A stretch of 64,000 bases of DNA. Origin: Rhizobium pisi (GTDB lineage: Bacteria; Pseudomonadota; Alphaproteobacteria; Rhizobiales; Rhizobiaceae). The DNA lies in assembly GCF_003938655.1 (NCBI RefSeq), contig NZ_RJJT01000006.1, positions 240,462 to 304,461 of the forward strand, written 5' to 3'. This document shows, one piece after another, positions 1 to 10,964 of the stretch. Position 1 is the stretch's first letter. The number at the start of each line of letters is the position of its first letter. Made by a program: the position numbers and the translations under genes. Below the pieces are notes generated by a model. That model was not told the DNA's origin. It saw nothing but the letters and a program-made list of their open reading frames with translations, and did no database searches.

Positions 1-770
1 CCGTCATCGTCATCCCGGAAACGCAGAGCCAGGAAAAGAAGGACGCGCTGAAACTGCTCGGCGCCGAACTCGTCGAAGTGCCCGCCGTTCCCTACAAGAA
101 CCCGAACAACTACGTGAAGGTATCCGGGCGACTCGCCGAACAGATGGCGAAAACCGATCCGAACGGCGCGATCTGGGCGAACCAGTTCGATAACGTCGCC
201 AACCGCCAGGCGCATATCGAAACGACAGCGCCGGAAATCTGGAAAGACACGGACGGCAAGATTGACGGCTTCATCTGCTCCGTCGGCTCCGGCGGCACGC
301 TGGCAGGCGTGGCTGCCGGCCTCAAGGCCTTCAGGCCGGACGTCAAGATCGGCATTGCCGATCCCGACGGCGCCGCTCTCTACGAGTTCTACCAGAACGG
401 CACGCTGAAATCCGAGGGATCCTCGATCACCGAGGGTATCGGCCAGGGCCGCATCACCGCCAATCTCGAAGGTTTCACGCCAGACTTCTCCTATCGGGTT
501 TCCGATGCCGAATCGCTTCCCTATCTCTTCGACCTCGTCGAGAACGAGGGCCTGTGCCTCGGCGGCTCGACGGCCATCAATATTGCCGGTGCGGTCAAGC
601 TCGCCAGGGATCTCGGACCTGGCCATACGGTGGTGACGATCCTCTGCGACTATGGCAACCGCTATCAGTCGAAGCTCTTCAACCCGGATTTCCTGGCGTC
701 GAAAGGGCTGCCCGTTCCCGGTTGGATGGGCAAATCGCCCGAGATAGACGTTCCCTACGAACCCGCGTGA
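1..770 (+). CDS. cysK: Cysteine synthase (CysK family), 5'-truncated
   Basis: Pyridoxal-phosphate enzyme of the cysteine synthase family, which makes cysteine from O-acetylserine and sulfide in the cytoplasm. The reading frame is open from base 3, so the N-terminus, including the PLP lysine, lies outside the window. Visible are the phosphate-binding loop GSGGTLAG and the typical C-terminal stretch with SxxYLFDLVENEGL, LGGSTAINIAGA and ILCDYGNRYQSKL. An AlaX-type editing protein starts 6 bases after the stop and a sulfurtransferase follows, so the three look co-transcribed in a sulfur/cysteine context. CysK versus CysM versus a paralogue cannot be settled without the missing part. Confidence 0.85.
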   Translation, partial: VIVIPETQSQEKKDALKLLGAELVEVPAVPYKNPNNYVKVSGRLAEQMAKTDPNGAIWANQFDNVANRQAHIETTAPEIWKDTDGKIDGFICSVGSGGTLAGVAAGLKAFRPDVKIGIADPDGAALYEFYQNGTLKSEGSSITEGIGQGRITANLEGFTPDFSYRVSDAESLPYLFDLVENEGLCLGGSTAINIAGAVKLARDLGPGHTVVTILCDYGNRYQSKLFNPDFLASKGLPVPGWMGKSPEIDVPYEPA

Positions 771-776
771 GCCCCC

Positions 777-1514
777 ATGCCCGCCAATGCCCTCTACCGT
801 GACGACTTCTACCTCTCGACGTGCGAGGCTGTTGTCACAGCCGTTCACGAGGACGGGGGCATCGAACTGGACCAGACCTGCTTTTATGCAACATCAGGAG
901 GCCAGCCGGGCGATATCGGTGAGCTTGAACGCGCCGACGGCACCAAGATTGCGCTCGGCCAGACGAAGCACGGTCCGAGCAAGGATATTATCATCCATGT
1001 GCCGCTCGACGGCGCACCACGGCCGCAAATCGGCGAGACGCTGGTGCTGCATGTCGACTGGCCGCGCCGCTACAGGCTGATGCGCATGCACACGGCCTGC
1101 CACCTTCTTTCCGTCGTCTGCTCCTATCCAATCACCGGAGCAGCCGTCGGCGAAGAGGAAAGCCGCGTCGATTTCGACATGAGCGAGACGATCGACAAGG
1201 ACGAGGTGACATCAAAGCTGATGGAACTGGTGGATCAAAATCATCCGGTCTATCTGCAATGGATCACCGACGAGGAGCTTGTCGCCAACCCTGATATCGT
1301 CAAATCGAAGAACGTGCGCCCGCCAATGGGGCTCGGGCGCGTCAGCCTGGTCTGCATCGGCGAGAACTCCTCGATTGACAGCCAGCCCTGCGGCGGCACA
1401 CATGTTTCCGAGACGCAGGAAGTCGGCCGAATCCATATCGCCAAGATCGAGAAGAAGGGCAAGGAGAACCGGCGTTTCCGCATCCGCTTCGGCACGCCCG
1501 GCGACGAAGCCTGA
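777..1514 (+). CDS. Alanyl-tRNA editing protein (AlaX-type)
   Basis: Freestanding homologue of the alanyl-tRNA synthetase editing domain, expected to hydrolyse mischarged Ser- or Gly-tRNA(Ala) in the cytoplasm. The four metal ligands of the family are visible: an HxxxH motif (H105, H109) in RMHTACHLL and a C205-H209 pair in CGGTHVS. The 245-residue length fits AlaX proteins that have the extra N-terminal beta-barrel; the N-terminal YATSGGQPGD segment is the conserved family signature. It sits between cysteine synthase and a mercaptopyruvate sulfurtransferase with short gaps, an arrangement consistent with one operon. Confidence 0.88.
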   Translation: MPANALYRDDFYLSTCEAVVTAVHEDGGIELDQTCFYATSGGQPGDIGELERADGTKIALGQTKHGPSKDIIIHVPLDGAPRPQIGETLVLHVDWPRRYRLMRMHTACHLLSVVCSYPITGAAVGEEESRVDFDMSETIDKDEVTSKLMELVDQNHPVYLQWITDEELVANPDIVKSKNVRPPMGLGRVSLVCIGENSSIDSQPCGGTHVSETQEVGRIHIAKIEKKGKENRRFRIRFGTPGDEA

Positions 1515-1532
1515 CCATCAAGGGAGACCCTC

Positions 1533-2402
1533 ATGAGTGAGACCAAGAGCCGTTTCGTCGTTTCGGCCGACTGGCTGCAGGCCGAACTCGGGAAACCGGA
1601 CCTACGGGTTCTGGATGCCTCTTTCTATCTGCCGGCGCAGAAGCGCGACGCCGACGCCGAATATGCGGCCGGCCATATTCCCGGTGCCATCCGCTTCGAT
1701 CATGACAAGATCGCCGACCATTCGACGTCGCTACCGCATACGATCCCCTCGCCCGATTTTTTCGCCACTGAGGCCGGGAAGCTTGGCATCAGCGAGAATG
1801 ATCGCATCGTCGTCTATGACGGCATCGGCGTGTTCGCCTCACCGCGCGTCTGGTGGCTGTTCCGGGTCATGGGCGCGAAGAACGTCTTCGTCCTCGACGG
1901 CGGTCTCGACGGCTGGAAGGCCGAAGGCCGTCCGCTCGAAACTGTCGCACCGCAGTATCGGCCGGTGACCTTCACGCCTGACTTCGACAAGAGCCGCGTC
2001 GTCACGCTTGCGGCGATGCGCGACATCGTCTCGAGCGGCGCGATGCAGATCGCCGATGCCCGCAGCGCCGGCCGCTTCGCCGCCGCCGAGCCCGAGCCGC
2101 GCCCCGGCATGCGCTCCGGCCATATGCCCGGTGCCCGCAGCCTTCCCTCCGGCGTCTTCGCGAACCAGGGCCGCTTCAAGTCGCTGCCCGAACTCAAGAA
2201 GACGATCGAGGATGCCGGTATCGATCTTTCGAAGCCCGTCGTGACCTCCTGCGGTTCCGGAATTACCGCCGCGATCATCACGCTGGCGCTGGAATCGCTC
2301 GGTCATCACGACAACAAGCTTTACGACGGCTCGTGGAGCGAATGGGGTAGCCGTGAGGACACGCCCGTCGTTACCGGTCCGCCGACGCCTGATAAAGCCT
2401 GA
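1533..2402 (+). CDS. sseA: 3-mercaptopyruvate sulfurtransferase
   Basis: Two-domain rhodanese-family enzyme of 289 residues that transfers sulfur from 3-mercaptopyruvate to a thiol acceptor or cyanide. The first (inactive) rhodanese domain carries GHIPGAIRFD; the second carries GHMPGARSLP and the catalytic loop CGSGITA with C240. The CGSG[IV]TA loop distinguishes mercaptopyruvate sulfurtransferases from thiosulfate:cyanide rhodaneses. It lies 18 bases after the AlaX gene and 5 bases before an acetyltransferase gene, so it is probably part of one operon with the upstream cysteine synthase. Confidence 0.9.
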   Translation: MSETKSRFVVSADWLQAELGKPDLRVLDASFYLPAQKRDADAEYAAGHIPGAIRFDHDKIADHSTSLPHTIPSPDFFATEAGKLGISENDRIVVYDGIGVFASPRVWWLFRVMGAKNVFVLDGGLDGWKAEGRPLETVAPQYRPVTFTPDFDKSRVVTLAAMRDIVSSGAMQIADARSAGRFAAAEPEPRPGMRSGHMPGARSLPSGVFANQGRFKSLPELKKTIEDAGIDLSKPVVTSCGSGITAAIITLALESLGHHDNKLYDGSWSEWGSREDTPVVTGPPTPDKA

Positions 2403-2407
2403 TCGTC

Positions 2408-2968
2408 ATGGGGAAAACGCCCGCTTCGCTCAAGGCCCATATCACCCGGCTCGAAATGACGGCGCCGCCGAAGGCGAGCCTGCCAGTGCCTGTCAATATC
2501 CAGACGGCGATCATGCGCGCTCCCGGCATACCGCTGCCCTTCTATCGCTACCTCTACCGGCAGGTGGGTGCGCGCTGGCAATGGGTGGACCGCCTGCGTA
2601 TGGGCGACGAGCAGCTTGCCGAAATGTTGAACGACAAGCGCAACAATATCAGCGTCCTCTATGTGAACGGCGCTCCTGCGGGCTTCTACGAATATTTCTG
2701 CGGGGACGAGGATACGATCGAGCTCAGCCATTTCGGCCTGATCGAACATGCGCTTGGCCTTGGCATCGGCAAATGGTTCATGCTGCAGGCGCTCTACGCC
2801 ATCTGGTCGCTCAACCCGAAGCGCGTTACCACCACCACCAACAATCTCGACCACCCGCGCGCGCTGCAGCTCTACCAGATGTTCGGCTTTTCCCCGGTAT
2901 CAACCGGCACCGGCATCGTCCGTCCGCTCAGCGACAAGGAGCTTCTGGAGATGGCGCGGAAAAGCTGA
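2408..2968 (+). CDS. GNAT-family N-acetyltransferase
   Basis: 186-residue protein of the GNAT fold; the acyl acceptor is unknown. The coenzyme A-binding part is visible as HFGLIEHALGLGIGKWFMLQAL followed by TTTNNLDHPRALQLYQMFGF, the usual strand-4/helix-3 and strand-5 region. It begins 5 bases after the sulfurtransferase stop and so is probably translated from the same message. Nothing in the sequence identifies a substrate. Confidence 0.75.
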   Translation: MGKTPASLKAHITRLEMTAPPKASLPVPVNIQTAIMRAPGIPLPFYRYLYRQVGARWQWVDRLRMGDEQLAEMLNDKRNNISVLYVNGAPAGFYEYFCGDEDTIELSHFGLIEHALGLGIGKWFMLQALYAIWSLNPKRVTTTTNNLDHPRALQLYQMFGFSPVSTGTGIVRPLSDKELLEMARKS

Positions 2969-2997
2969 CGACTGCCGTCCGCCGTAGTTGGAGGTAA

Positions 2998-3165
2998 CTA
3001 ACGCTGCGTCAGGCTGTTCGGGCGGCGCGGATCGTTGCGGCGCTCGAAATCGAGCGTGCGGCCCGACTGCTCCTTCAGTTCGGCCACTTCCCGGCGTAGC
3101 GCCCTGAGCTCTTCCAGTATTTCTGCGTTCTGTTGCGCCAGCAGCGCGAGATCGATGTCGGCCAA
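2998..3165 (-). CDS. Small coiled-coil protein, 55 aa
   Basis: Short reading frame with a TTG start at 3165 preceded by a good Shine-Dalgarno sequence (AAAAGGAGAAGCCC on the minus strand). The product starts ADIDLALLAQQNAEILEEL and then runs in heptad-like Leu/Glu/Arg repeats through LRALRREVAELKEQ, ending RNDPRRPNSLTQR. It is highly charged and probably forms a coiled coil. It converges on the acetyltransferase gene and is divergent to the DUF1203 gene. No function recognised. Confidence 0.55.
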   Translation of the reverse strand: MADIDLALLAQQNAEILEELRALRREVAELKEQSGRTLDFERRNDPRRPNSLTQR

Positions 3166-3258
3166 GGGCTTCTCCTTTTCCTTTGCAGCTTCGCAAGAAA
3201 CGGGTGGCTTACACGGTGATCCGGGTACATTTCATGGCAATCACAAAGGAGATTTGCC

Positions 3259-3762
3259 ATGACTGCCTTACGTTTTGTCGCCATGCCGACGGCCGATGCC
3301 GAACACCTCTGGAACGGTGGCCGCGACGCCTATGACCGGCATCCCGAGACGATGGTATCCGATGGCCCGGGGCATCCCTGCCGCCATTGCCTTGATAATA
3401 TCGATGAGGGCGAAGAACTGCTGGTCTTTGCCTACCGGCCCTTCCCCGAACTGCAACCCTATGCCGAAACAGGACCGATCTTCCTGCACAAGCAGCCTTG
3501 CCGGCGCTATGCCGCCGAAGAGATCCTGCCGCCAACGCTGACGACGAGTCCTGACTTCATTCTCCGGGGCTACAATCAGGACAACCGGATCGTCTATGGC
3601 AGCGGCGCGGTGACCCTTATCGGCGAGATTGCGTCCTATGGCGAGAAGCTGCTGGCACGGTCCGATGTCGCCTATGTGCATGTGCGCTCGGCACGCAATA
3701 ACTGCTTCCAGTGCCGGATCGACAAGGCAAAGGCGCCGGCCCTTGCGGAGACCGGCGCCTAA
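3259..3762 (+). CDS. DUF1203 family protein
   Basis: 167-residue protein that I recognise as DUF1203 by the pattern CRHCLDNIDEGEELLVFAYRPF, the GPIFLHKQPCRRY block and the C-terminal YVHVRSARNNCFQCR. The family has no established biochemical role. Cysteines in CRHC and CFQC are candidate metal ligands, which is inference. The start is preceded by AAAGGAG. A GC-rich inverted repeat overlaps the stop codon (about 3733-3761) and may act as terminator before the convergent alanine dehydrogenase gene. Confidence 0.75.
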   Translation: MTALRFVAMPTADAEHLWNGGRDAYDRHPETMVSDGPGHPCRHCLDNIDEGEELLVFAYRPFPELQPYAETGPIFLHKQPCRRYAAEEILPPTLTTSPDFILRGYNQDNRIVYGSGAVTLIGEIASYGEKLLARSDVAYVHVRSARNNCFQCRIDKAKAPALAETGA

Positions 3763-3778
3763 CCTAGAGTCAGGAAGC

Positions 3779-4897
3779 TTACGCTACGTTCAGCACGCTC
3801 TCCGGCGCGAAGGCCTCGTAGCCGAGCGCCTCGGCGACCGGCTTGTTGGTAATGCGGCCCTTATGCACGTTGAGGCCGTTTCTCAGATGTTTGTCTTCGG
3901 CGATGGCGCGCAGGCCGCGATCGGCAAGCGCGAGACCATGGACCAGAGTGGCATTGTTCAGCGCATGCGCCGAGGTGACGGGGACTGCGCCCGGCATGTT
4001 GGCGACGCAATAATGCACGACGCCGTCGACCACATAGGTCGGATCGGAATGGGTCGTCGCATGCGATGTCTCGAAGCAACCGCCTTGGTCGATCGCGACA
4101 TCGACGATGACGGAACCCTTCTTCATGCCGGAAAGCATCTCGCGGGTGACGAGCTTCGGAGCGGCAGCGCCAGGGATCAGCACGGCGCCGATAACGAGAT
4201 CGGCCGAAAAGACCTCCTCTTCCAGCGCCTGGATGCTGGAGTAACGCGTGTGGATACGCCCTGCGAAGATGTCGTCGAGCTGGCGCAGGCGCGGCAGCGA
4301 CCTGTCGAGAATGCTGACGTCGGCGCCGAGGCCGGCAGCCATCCTGGCCGCATGCAAGCCGACGACGCCGCCGCCGATGACCGCGACCTTGGCCGGCAAT
4401 ACGCCGGGTACGCCGCCGAGGAGGACACCGAGGCCGCCATTGGCCTTCTGAAGAGCGGTCGCTCCCGCCTGGATCGACAGGCGTCCGGCGACCTCGGACA
4501 TCGGCGCCAGCAGCGGCAGGCCGCCGCGCTCGTCGGTCACCGTCTCATAGGCGATCGCGGTGACACCGGAGGCGATGAGACCCTTGGTCTGCTCGGGATC
4601 GGGCGCGAGATGCAGATAGGTATAGAGAAGCTGGCCGTCTCGGAGCTGCGCCCATTCGGAGGGCTGCGGCTCCTTGACCTTGACGATCATGTCGCACTTT
4701 TCGAAGATATCTTTGGCGGAGGCGGCAATCTTCGCGCCCGCCGCGGCATAGGCGGCATCATCAGCGCCGATGCCGGCACCTGCCTTGGTTTCCACCCAGA
4801 CCTCATGGCCGTGGGCCACATATTCGCGCACCGAAGCCGGCGTCAGGCCGACGCGGTATTCATGGTTCTTGATTTCCTTCGGGCAGCCGACACGCAT
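3779..4897 (-). CDS. ald: Alanine dehydrogenase
   Basis: NAD-dependent enzyme that interconverts L-alanine and pyruvate plus ammonia. The 372-residue length and the N-terminal [20 protein letters not shown] are typical. The Rossmann motif [17 protein letters not shown] is in the middle, and [14 protein letters not shown] follows. The start at 4897 was chosen because AGAGGAACGCG precedes it and the alignable family start is MRVGCPKE; in-frame upstream methionines lack this. The divergent AsnC-family gene at 5054 is the likely alanine-responsive regulator, as in other rhizobia. Confidence 0.93.
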   Translation of the reverse strand: MRVGCPKEIKNHEYRVGLTPASVREYVAHGHEVWVETKAGAGIGADDAAYAAAGAKIAASAKDIFEKCDMIVKVKEPQPSEWAQLRDGQLLYTYLHLAPDPEQTKGLIASGVTAIAYETVTDERGGLPLLAPMSEVAGRLSIQAGATALQKANGGLGVLLGGVPGVLPAKVAVIGGGVVGLHAARMAAGLGADVSILDRSLPRLRQLDDIFAGRIHTRYSSIQALEEEVFSADLVIGAVLIPGAAAPKLVTREMLSGMKKGSVIVDVAIDQGGCFETSHATTHSDPTYVVDGVVHYCVANMPGAVPVTSAHALNNATLVHGLALADRGLRAIAEDKHLRNGLNVHKGRITNKPVAEALGYEAFAPESVLNVA

Positions 4898-5053
4898 TCG
4901 CGTTCCTCTCATTTTGTCTCCGCGGTCGCGGATCTCCTCTGACGATGAATCCAACCACCAAGGCTGCGAAATGTCCTTGCAAAGACGATTTGCGCGGAGG
5001 CGTTTTTTCGGCGATTATTGCGCCATCTCTAGTATTTTTCGAAAGTTCTTCGA

Positions 5054-5515
5054 ATGACCGATCTCGATGCCATCGATCTTGCGATTCTGAAGGTGCTGCA
5101 GGCCAATGCCCGCATCACCAATGCCGAGCTCGCCGAAAAGATCGGGCTTTCGCCGTCAGCCTGTTCGCGCCGGCTCGACATCCTGGAGCGAAGCGGCGTC
5201 ATCGGCGGTTATCATGCACGGCTCTCGCACAAGGCGCTCGAATACAAGATGATCGCCATCGTCCATATTTCGCTCTCCGGCCAGTTCGCCAAGACGCTGG
5301 CGGAATTCGAGGCGGCGGTGAAGCTCTGTCCGAACGTTCTCGTCTGCTACCTGATGTCAGGCGAATACGACTATATCCTCAGGATCGCCGCCCGCGATCT
5401 CGAGGACTACGAACGCATCCACCGCGACTGGCTTTCAGCCCTGCCCCACGTGGTCAAGATCAATTCCAGCTTCGCGCTCAGGGAAATCATCGACAAGCCG
5501 AATGTCGGGCTTTGA
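5054..5515 (+). CDS. AsnC/Lrp-family regulator, probably of ald
   Basis: 153-residue feast/famine regulator. An N-terminal helix-turn-helix (LDAIDLAILKVLQANARITNAELAEKIGLSPSACSRRLDILE) is followed by the RAM effector domain with VCYLMSGEYDYILRIAARDLEDYERI. It is transcribed away from alanine dehydrogenase with a 156-base shared promoter region, so it probably activates that gene in response to alanine. This pairing (AldR/ald) is well established in rhizobia; the specific link here is inferred from position. Confidence 0.85.
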   Translation: MTDLDAIDLAILKVLQANARITNAELAEKIGLSPSACSRRLDILERSGVIGGYHARLSHKALEYKMIAIVHISLSGQFAKTLAEFEAAVKLCPNVLVCYLMSGEYDYILRIAARDLEDYERIHRDWLSALPHVVKINSSFALREIIDKPNVGL

Positions 5516-5587
5516 GCCCTTGCATATTTTTCGAAATCCTGCCCAGTCTTTGACTGTGCGCGGGCGTCTCCCGCTCCGTGGCAAGTC

Positions 5588-6472
5588 ATGACATCGAAGA
5601 CCCAAGGCTATATTTTCGCTCTGCTGGCGATCACCATTTTCTCTTTGCAGGACGCGATCTCGAAACATCTGGCATCGACCTATCCGCCGATCTTCGTAAC
5701 GATGATCCGCTACTGGGCCTTCGCAATTTTCACAGTCCTCCTCGCTTCGAAGATGCGCGGCGGCCTCAAGGCGACGGCTCGCACCAAACGCCCCTTCCTC
5801 CAGGTGACGCGCGGCGTCCTGCTTGCGGTCCAGGTGGTTCTGGCCATCACCTGTTTTGCGATAATCGGGCTTGCCCGTTCACAGGCGATCTTTTCCGCGA
5901 CGCCGATCCTCATCGCGCTGCTGGCGATGCCGATCCTCGGCGAGCGGGTCGGATGGCGGCGGTGGGCAGCAATCGGCGCCGGACTTTTCGGAGTACTGCT
6001 GATCCTGAAGCCGGAAGGCGAGCTTTTCGACGTGAAGCTGCTTCTCGCCATCATTTCCTGCTTCAACTTCGCCTTCTATGTCATCGCCACCCGTCTTGTC
6101 AGCCGCGACGATTCGTCGATGACCAGCTTCTTCTATACCGGCGTCGTCGGCGCCATCATCATGACTACCATCGGGCCTTTCTACTGGAGCTGGATGTCGG
6201 CGGCCGACTGGGGATGGATGGCGGTCGTCTGCATGACTAGCATTTCCAGCCATTATTTCCTGATCCGCGCCTATGATCTTCTCGATGCCGCCGCCGTCCA
6301 GCCGCTGACCTATCTGTCGCTCGTCTACGCCTCGATCATCGGAGTGACGATCTATGACGAAACGCTCAGTCTCAACATGATCATCGGCTCGGCGATCGTG
6401 GTCGCCGCCGGCATCTTCACGGTCTGGCGCGAGCATGTGGTGGGACGCAGAACCGCCGCCGCCACCAATTGA
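5588..6472 (+). CDS. EamA/DMT-family transporter
   Basis: 294-residue inner-membrane protein with about ten predicted transmembrane segments arranged as two EamA repeats, beginning GYIFALLAITIFSLQDAISK. Members move metabolites or amino acids in the drug/metabolite transporter superfamily; the substrate is not predictable. It lies 72 bases downstream of the AsnC regulator in the same direction, so a link to alanine or amino-acid export is possible but unproven. Confidence 0.8.
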   Translation: MTSKTQGYIFALLAITIFSLQDAISKHLASTYPPIFVTMIRYWAFAIFTVLLASKMRGGLKATARTKRPFLQVTRGVLLAVQVVLAITCFAIIGLARSQAIFSATPILIALLAMPILGERVGWRRWAAIGAGLFGVLLILKPEGELFDVKLLLAIISCFNFAFYVIATRLVSRDDSSMTSFFYTGVVGAIIMTTIGPFYWSWMSAADWGWMAVVCMTSISSHYFLIRAYDLLDAAAVQPLTYLSLVYASIIGVTIYDETLSLNMIIGSAIVVAAGIFTVWREHVVGRRTAAATN

Positions 6473-6558
6473 CGTTTCACTGCAATTTTATCCAACCCCC
6501 TAAAACCATTTCAATTTTCGGCCGCTATGCTGTCCAGGCGATGTCCAAGGGAGACAGC

Positions 6559-6963
6559 ATGACCCGCAACCTGAAAATTACGGCCCGAAAGGCCGACCGG
6601 CAAAACTGCCGTGTCTTCGGCAATATGAAATATCTGAACAGCGAGGTGGCTGTCCGCATTCTCAACCTGTCGGCAACAGGCGCCGCCCTGGAAACCAAGG
6701 GACCGGTCCACGCCGCCTCCGGCAGCAAGGTGCGGATCGAAGCGGAGAACCTCGGAATGCTCGAAGGCATCATCCGCTGGAAATATAACGGCCGCGTCGG
6801 CATCCAGTTCGACATCAATTCGAATGCGCGAGCGCAGGTCTCCTCCTATTTCCGCTTTTTCCATAAGGAAATACGGCCGGTCCTGGCGGTCCGCCATTTG
6901 GTGCGACCAACGGCCAGCGTCGAGCGCACGCCTCACCTGGCGACGTCGACGCTGAAATCGTAA
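6559..6963 (+). CDS. PilZ-domain protein
   Basis: 134-residue protein consisting mainly of one PilZ domain, the c-di-GMP receptor fold. Candidate ligand-binding residues are the N-terminal RKADRQNCR arginines and the NLSATGAALE motif, which matches [D/N]xSxxG. The start at 6559 is preceded by AAGGGAGACAGC; upstream in-frame methionines lack a ribosome site. Its 3' end overlaps the convergent gene by 31 bases. Two cyclic-dinucleotide enzymes (near 15 and 50 kb) are potential partners in the same window. Confidence 0.75.
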   Translation: MTRNLKITARKADRQNCRVFGNMKYLNSEVAVRILNLSATGAALETKGPVHAASGSKVRIEAENLGMLEGIIRWKYNGRVGIQFDINSNARAQVSSYFRFFHKEIRPVLAVRHLVRPTASVERTPHLATSTLKS

Positions 6964-7655
6964 GGCTGCACTGCCTTTGCGCCGAAGGAGCGGCTGAGAT
7001 CGTTCCAGTAGCTGCGGTTGACGTTGACATCGAGAGTGACCGGGCCTTGGGTCTGCGGCAGCTTGGCGCCGAGGCTCCTGACGTCGATGGCCGCACTGTT
7101 GGCGTTGGCGCCGGACAGCACGATCGTCTCCGTACCCAGGGGAACATTGACAGCGCCGGGCGCCGGGCTCGCCGAGAGGGGCTCGCTCGATATGATCTGG
7201 CCATCACCGCTGAGGAATTTGATATCGCAGGTCTGGCATTCGCCCTGCGTCCAGCCGGGGTTGACCTTCAGTTCGACACGGGGCGGCAGCGAGCGATCGC
7301 CATCCTGGGCGTAAGCGGCGCCGACGATGGAAAACAGGCTGGCGGATGGTTGGATCTCGATCGGCTTCGGGTTGACCGAACTGCCTTGCGCCGCGGCCAT
7401 GATGAGAGCCGGAGCGCCGATACCGAGAAGAAGCGCCTTCTGCAGCTGCTGCTCGCGGTAGATCAGCGCGATCGCGGCGCCGATAACAAAAAAGACCGAA
7501 ATGGCGCCGAGCGCACAGGCCACGGAAATCCAAGGATTTGCCGTCGTCGTCAGCCATTTCTCGACATCGCCGCTGTAAAGCGCCTGCGCCTTATCGACCA
7601 GACTGGGCGCGGTGCCCCCGAAACCTCCAACCGCAGCGATAACGACCCTGTTCAT
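6933..7655 (-). CDS. Hypothetical membrane-anchored protein
   Basis: 240 residues. The start at 7655 is preceded by GGGGGACGGGATC. A hydrophobic segment near residues 40-65 (ISVACALGAISVFFVIGAAIAL) and another near 75-90 would anchor the protein, leaving a C-terminal domain of about 130 residues with CQTCDIKFLSGDG and PLGTETIVLSGANANSAAIDVRSLG. The Ser/Ala-rich, beta-prone tail suggests a periplasmic domain. No family recognised. Confidence 0.6.
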   Translation of the reverse strand: MNRVVIAAVGGFGGTAPSLVDKAQALYSGDVEKWLTTTANPWISVACALGAISVFFVIGAAIALIYREQQLQKALLLGIGAPALIMAAAQGSSVNPKPIEIQPSASLFSIVGAAYAQDGDRSLPPRVELKVNPGWTQGECQTCDIKFLSGDGQIISSEPLSASPAPGAVNVPLGTETIVLSGANANSAAIDVRSLGAKLPQTQGPVTLDVNVNRSYWNDLSRSFGAKAVQPYDFSVDVAR

Positions 7656-7829
7656 GATCCCGTCCCCCTGGATTTCAGCGGGAGGACTGTACCATAAATT
7701 GCATTTCAAGACCACATCGCCTCGCCGGCCGATTGTTTTGCCGTTCTGTCATTTTCGCAGTGTACTCCTCGCCAAATCGTCCTAATTCTGACGGGCCGGA
7801 CGATGCAGATCTTTGAAGGAGAAGTTTCC

Positions 7830-9818
<1,989 letters not shown>

Positions 9819-9830
9819 ACCGAGGAAGTC

Positions 9831-9857
9831 AGGCAGGCGCAGTATCCGCGCCTGCCT
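9831..9857. terminator. Bidirectional hairpin terminator between cpdB and LysR gene
   Basis: Perfect 10-bp stem (AGGCAGGCGC with GCGCCTGCCT) and 7-base loop, located between two convergent genes, followed by TTATT on the plus strand. It overlaps the last codon of the LysR gene. Confidence 0.7.
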
Positions 9858-10825
9858 TATTCCGCCGCAAGCGGCATACCGGGTTCATGCAGTTCCGCGA
9901 TCCGGGCATGGAAATCGGCCTGGTTTGGACAGGCGGAAAGCCTGGTACGAAACGCGTCGATCATCCAGGCGGCGGCAGGCCCGGGTGGATTGGCAAGCCG
10001 GCGCATCGAATAGATGCCATACTCTCCCTGTTCGTAGGCCTCCAAATCGAGATGAACGAGGGCGCCGCTCACGAGATCGTCACGGATGAGCGAAGCGGGA
10101 AGGCCGCCCCAGCCAAGGCCGGCTTTGATGAGTTGGTGCTTGGTCGCAATATCGCTGACCCGCCATGTCTTGTAGGACAGAACGTTGAAATCGCGCCCCT
10201 TCGTCAGGCCCGAGGCATCGGTCACGACGAGTTGCACCTCCTCGCGCACGTCGCCGAGCATGAGCGGCCGCTCGAACGCGGCAAGCGGGTGGTTGCGCGC
10301 GGCAACGGGTAACATGAAGGAATGGCCGATCCGCTCGGTGACGACCGAATCGTCCTGCCTCAGGACCGCGCCGCCGATCCCGATCGTCGCTTTGCCGCTC
10401 AGCACGAGATCCATGACCATTCCGAGTTCGCCGACGTTGAGGTTCAACGAAACGGACGGGAACATATCACGGAACTCCCGCAGGACGTCCACCACCGCCT
10501 GCGAAGGGACCATGACGCTGATGGCGGCGGAAACCTCCGCTTCGAGCCCTTCCTTGAGGCTCTTGACGCGTGCCCGCATGACCTGCAGGTCGCCCAAAAT
10601 GCGGCGCGCATCCTCCAGCATCGCCCTGCCCGCGTCTGTCAGCTTTGGCTGGCGCGCGCCGGAGCGCTCGAAAAGCGGCATTTCGAGCTGTGCCTCCAGA
10701 TTGGCGATCGTGTAGCTGACAACCGATTGCGCACGGTTCAGCACCCGCGAAGCGGCCGAGAAACTGCCGGTCTCGGCAACAGTCAGAAACACTTGCAATT
10801 GGTCCAGAGTCGGGTTCGGAAGCAT
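9857..10825 (-). CDS. LysR-family transcriptional regulator
   Basis: 322-residue LysR protein. The N-terminal winged helix covers PTLDQLQVFLTVAETGSFSAASRVLNRAQSVVSYTIANLEAQLEMPLFER, followed by the LysR substrate-binding domain. It is divergent from the azoreductase gene, with 139 bases between the two starts. The intergenic region holds an ATCGA-N5-TCGAT inverted repeat that fits the LysR T-N11-A pattern, so it probably controls the azoreductase gene. The inducer is not known. Confidence 0.88.
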   Translation of the reverse strand: MLPNPTLDQLQVFLTVAETGSFSAASRVLNRAQSVVSYTIANLEAQLEMPLFERSGARQPKLTDAGRAMLEDARRILGDLQVMRARVKSLKEGLEAEVSAAISVMVPSQAVVDVLREFRDMFPSVSLNLNVGELGMVMDLVLSGKATIGIGGAVLRQDDSVVTERIGHSFMLPVAARNHPLAAFERPLMLGDVREEVQLVVTDASGLTKGRDFNVLSYKTWRVSDIATKHQLIKAGLGWGGLPASLIRDDLVSGALVHLDLEAYEQGEYGIYSMRRLANPPGPAAAWMIDAFRTRLSACPNQADFHARIAELHEPGMPLAAE

Positions 10826-10839
10826 CTATCATCCATTCC

Positions 10840-10854
10840 ATCGATAATTTCGAT
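10840..10854. promoter_or_regulatory. Candidate LysR operator
   Basis: Inverted repeat ATCGA-TAATT-TCGAT (ATC-N9-GAT), 15 bases upstream of the LysR start and about 110 bases upstream of azoR. It fits the T-N11-A architecture of LysR boxes. Assignment is by position and symmetry only. Confidence 0.45.
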
Positions 10855-10964
10855 CGACATTATCACCGTTTTTTCGATAGCAGGCCAGACCTATTTTCCT
10901 CATCGACACTGCGGCTCACCTCCCAGAAACGGGCCGTCAAATTCAATTCGAAAGGAAATGCACC

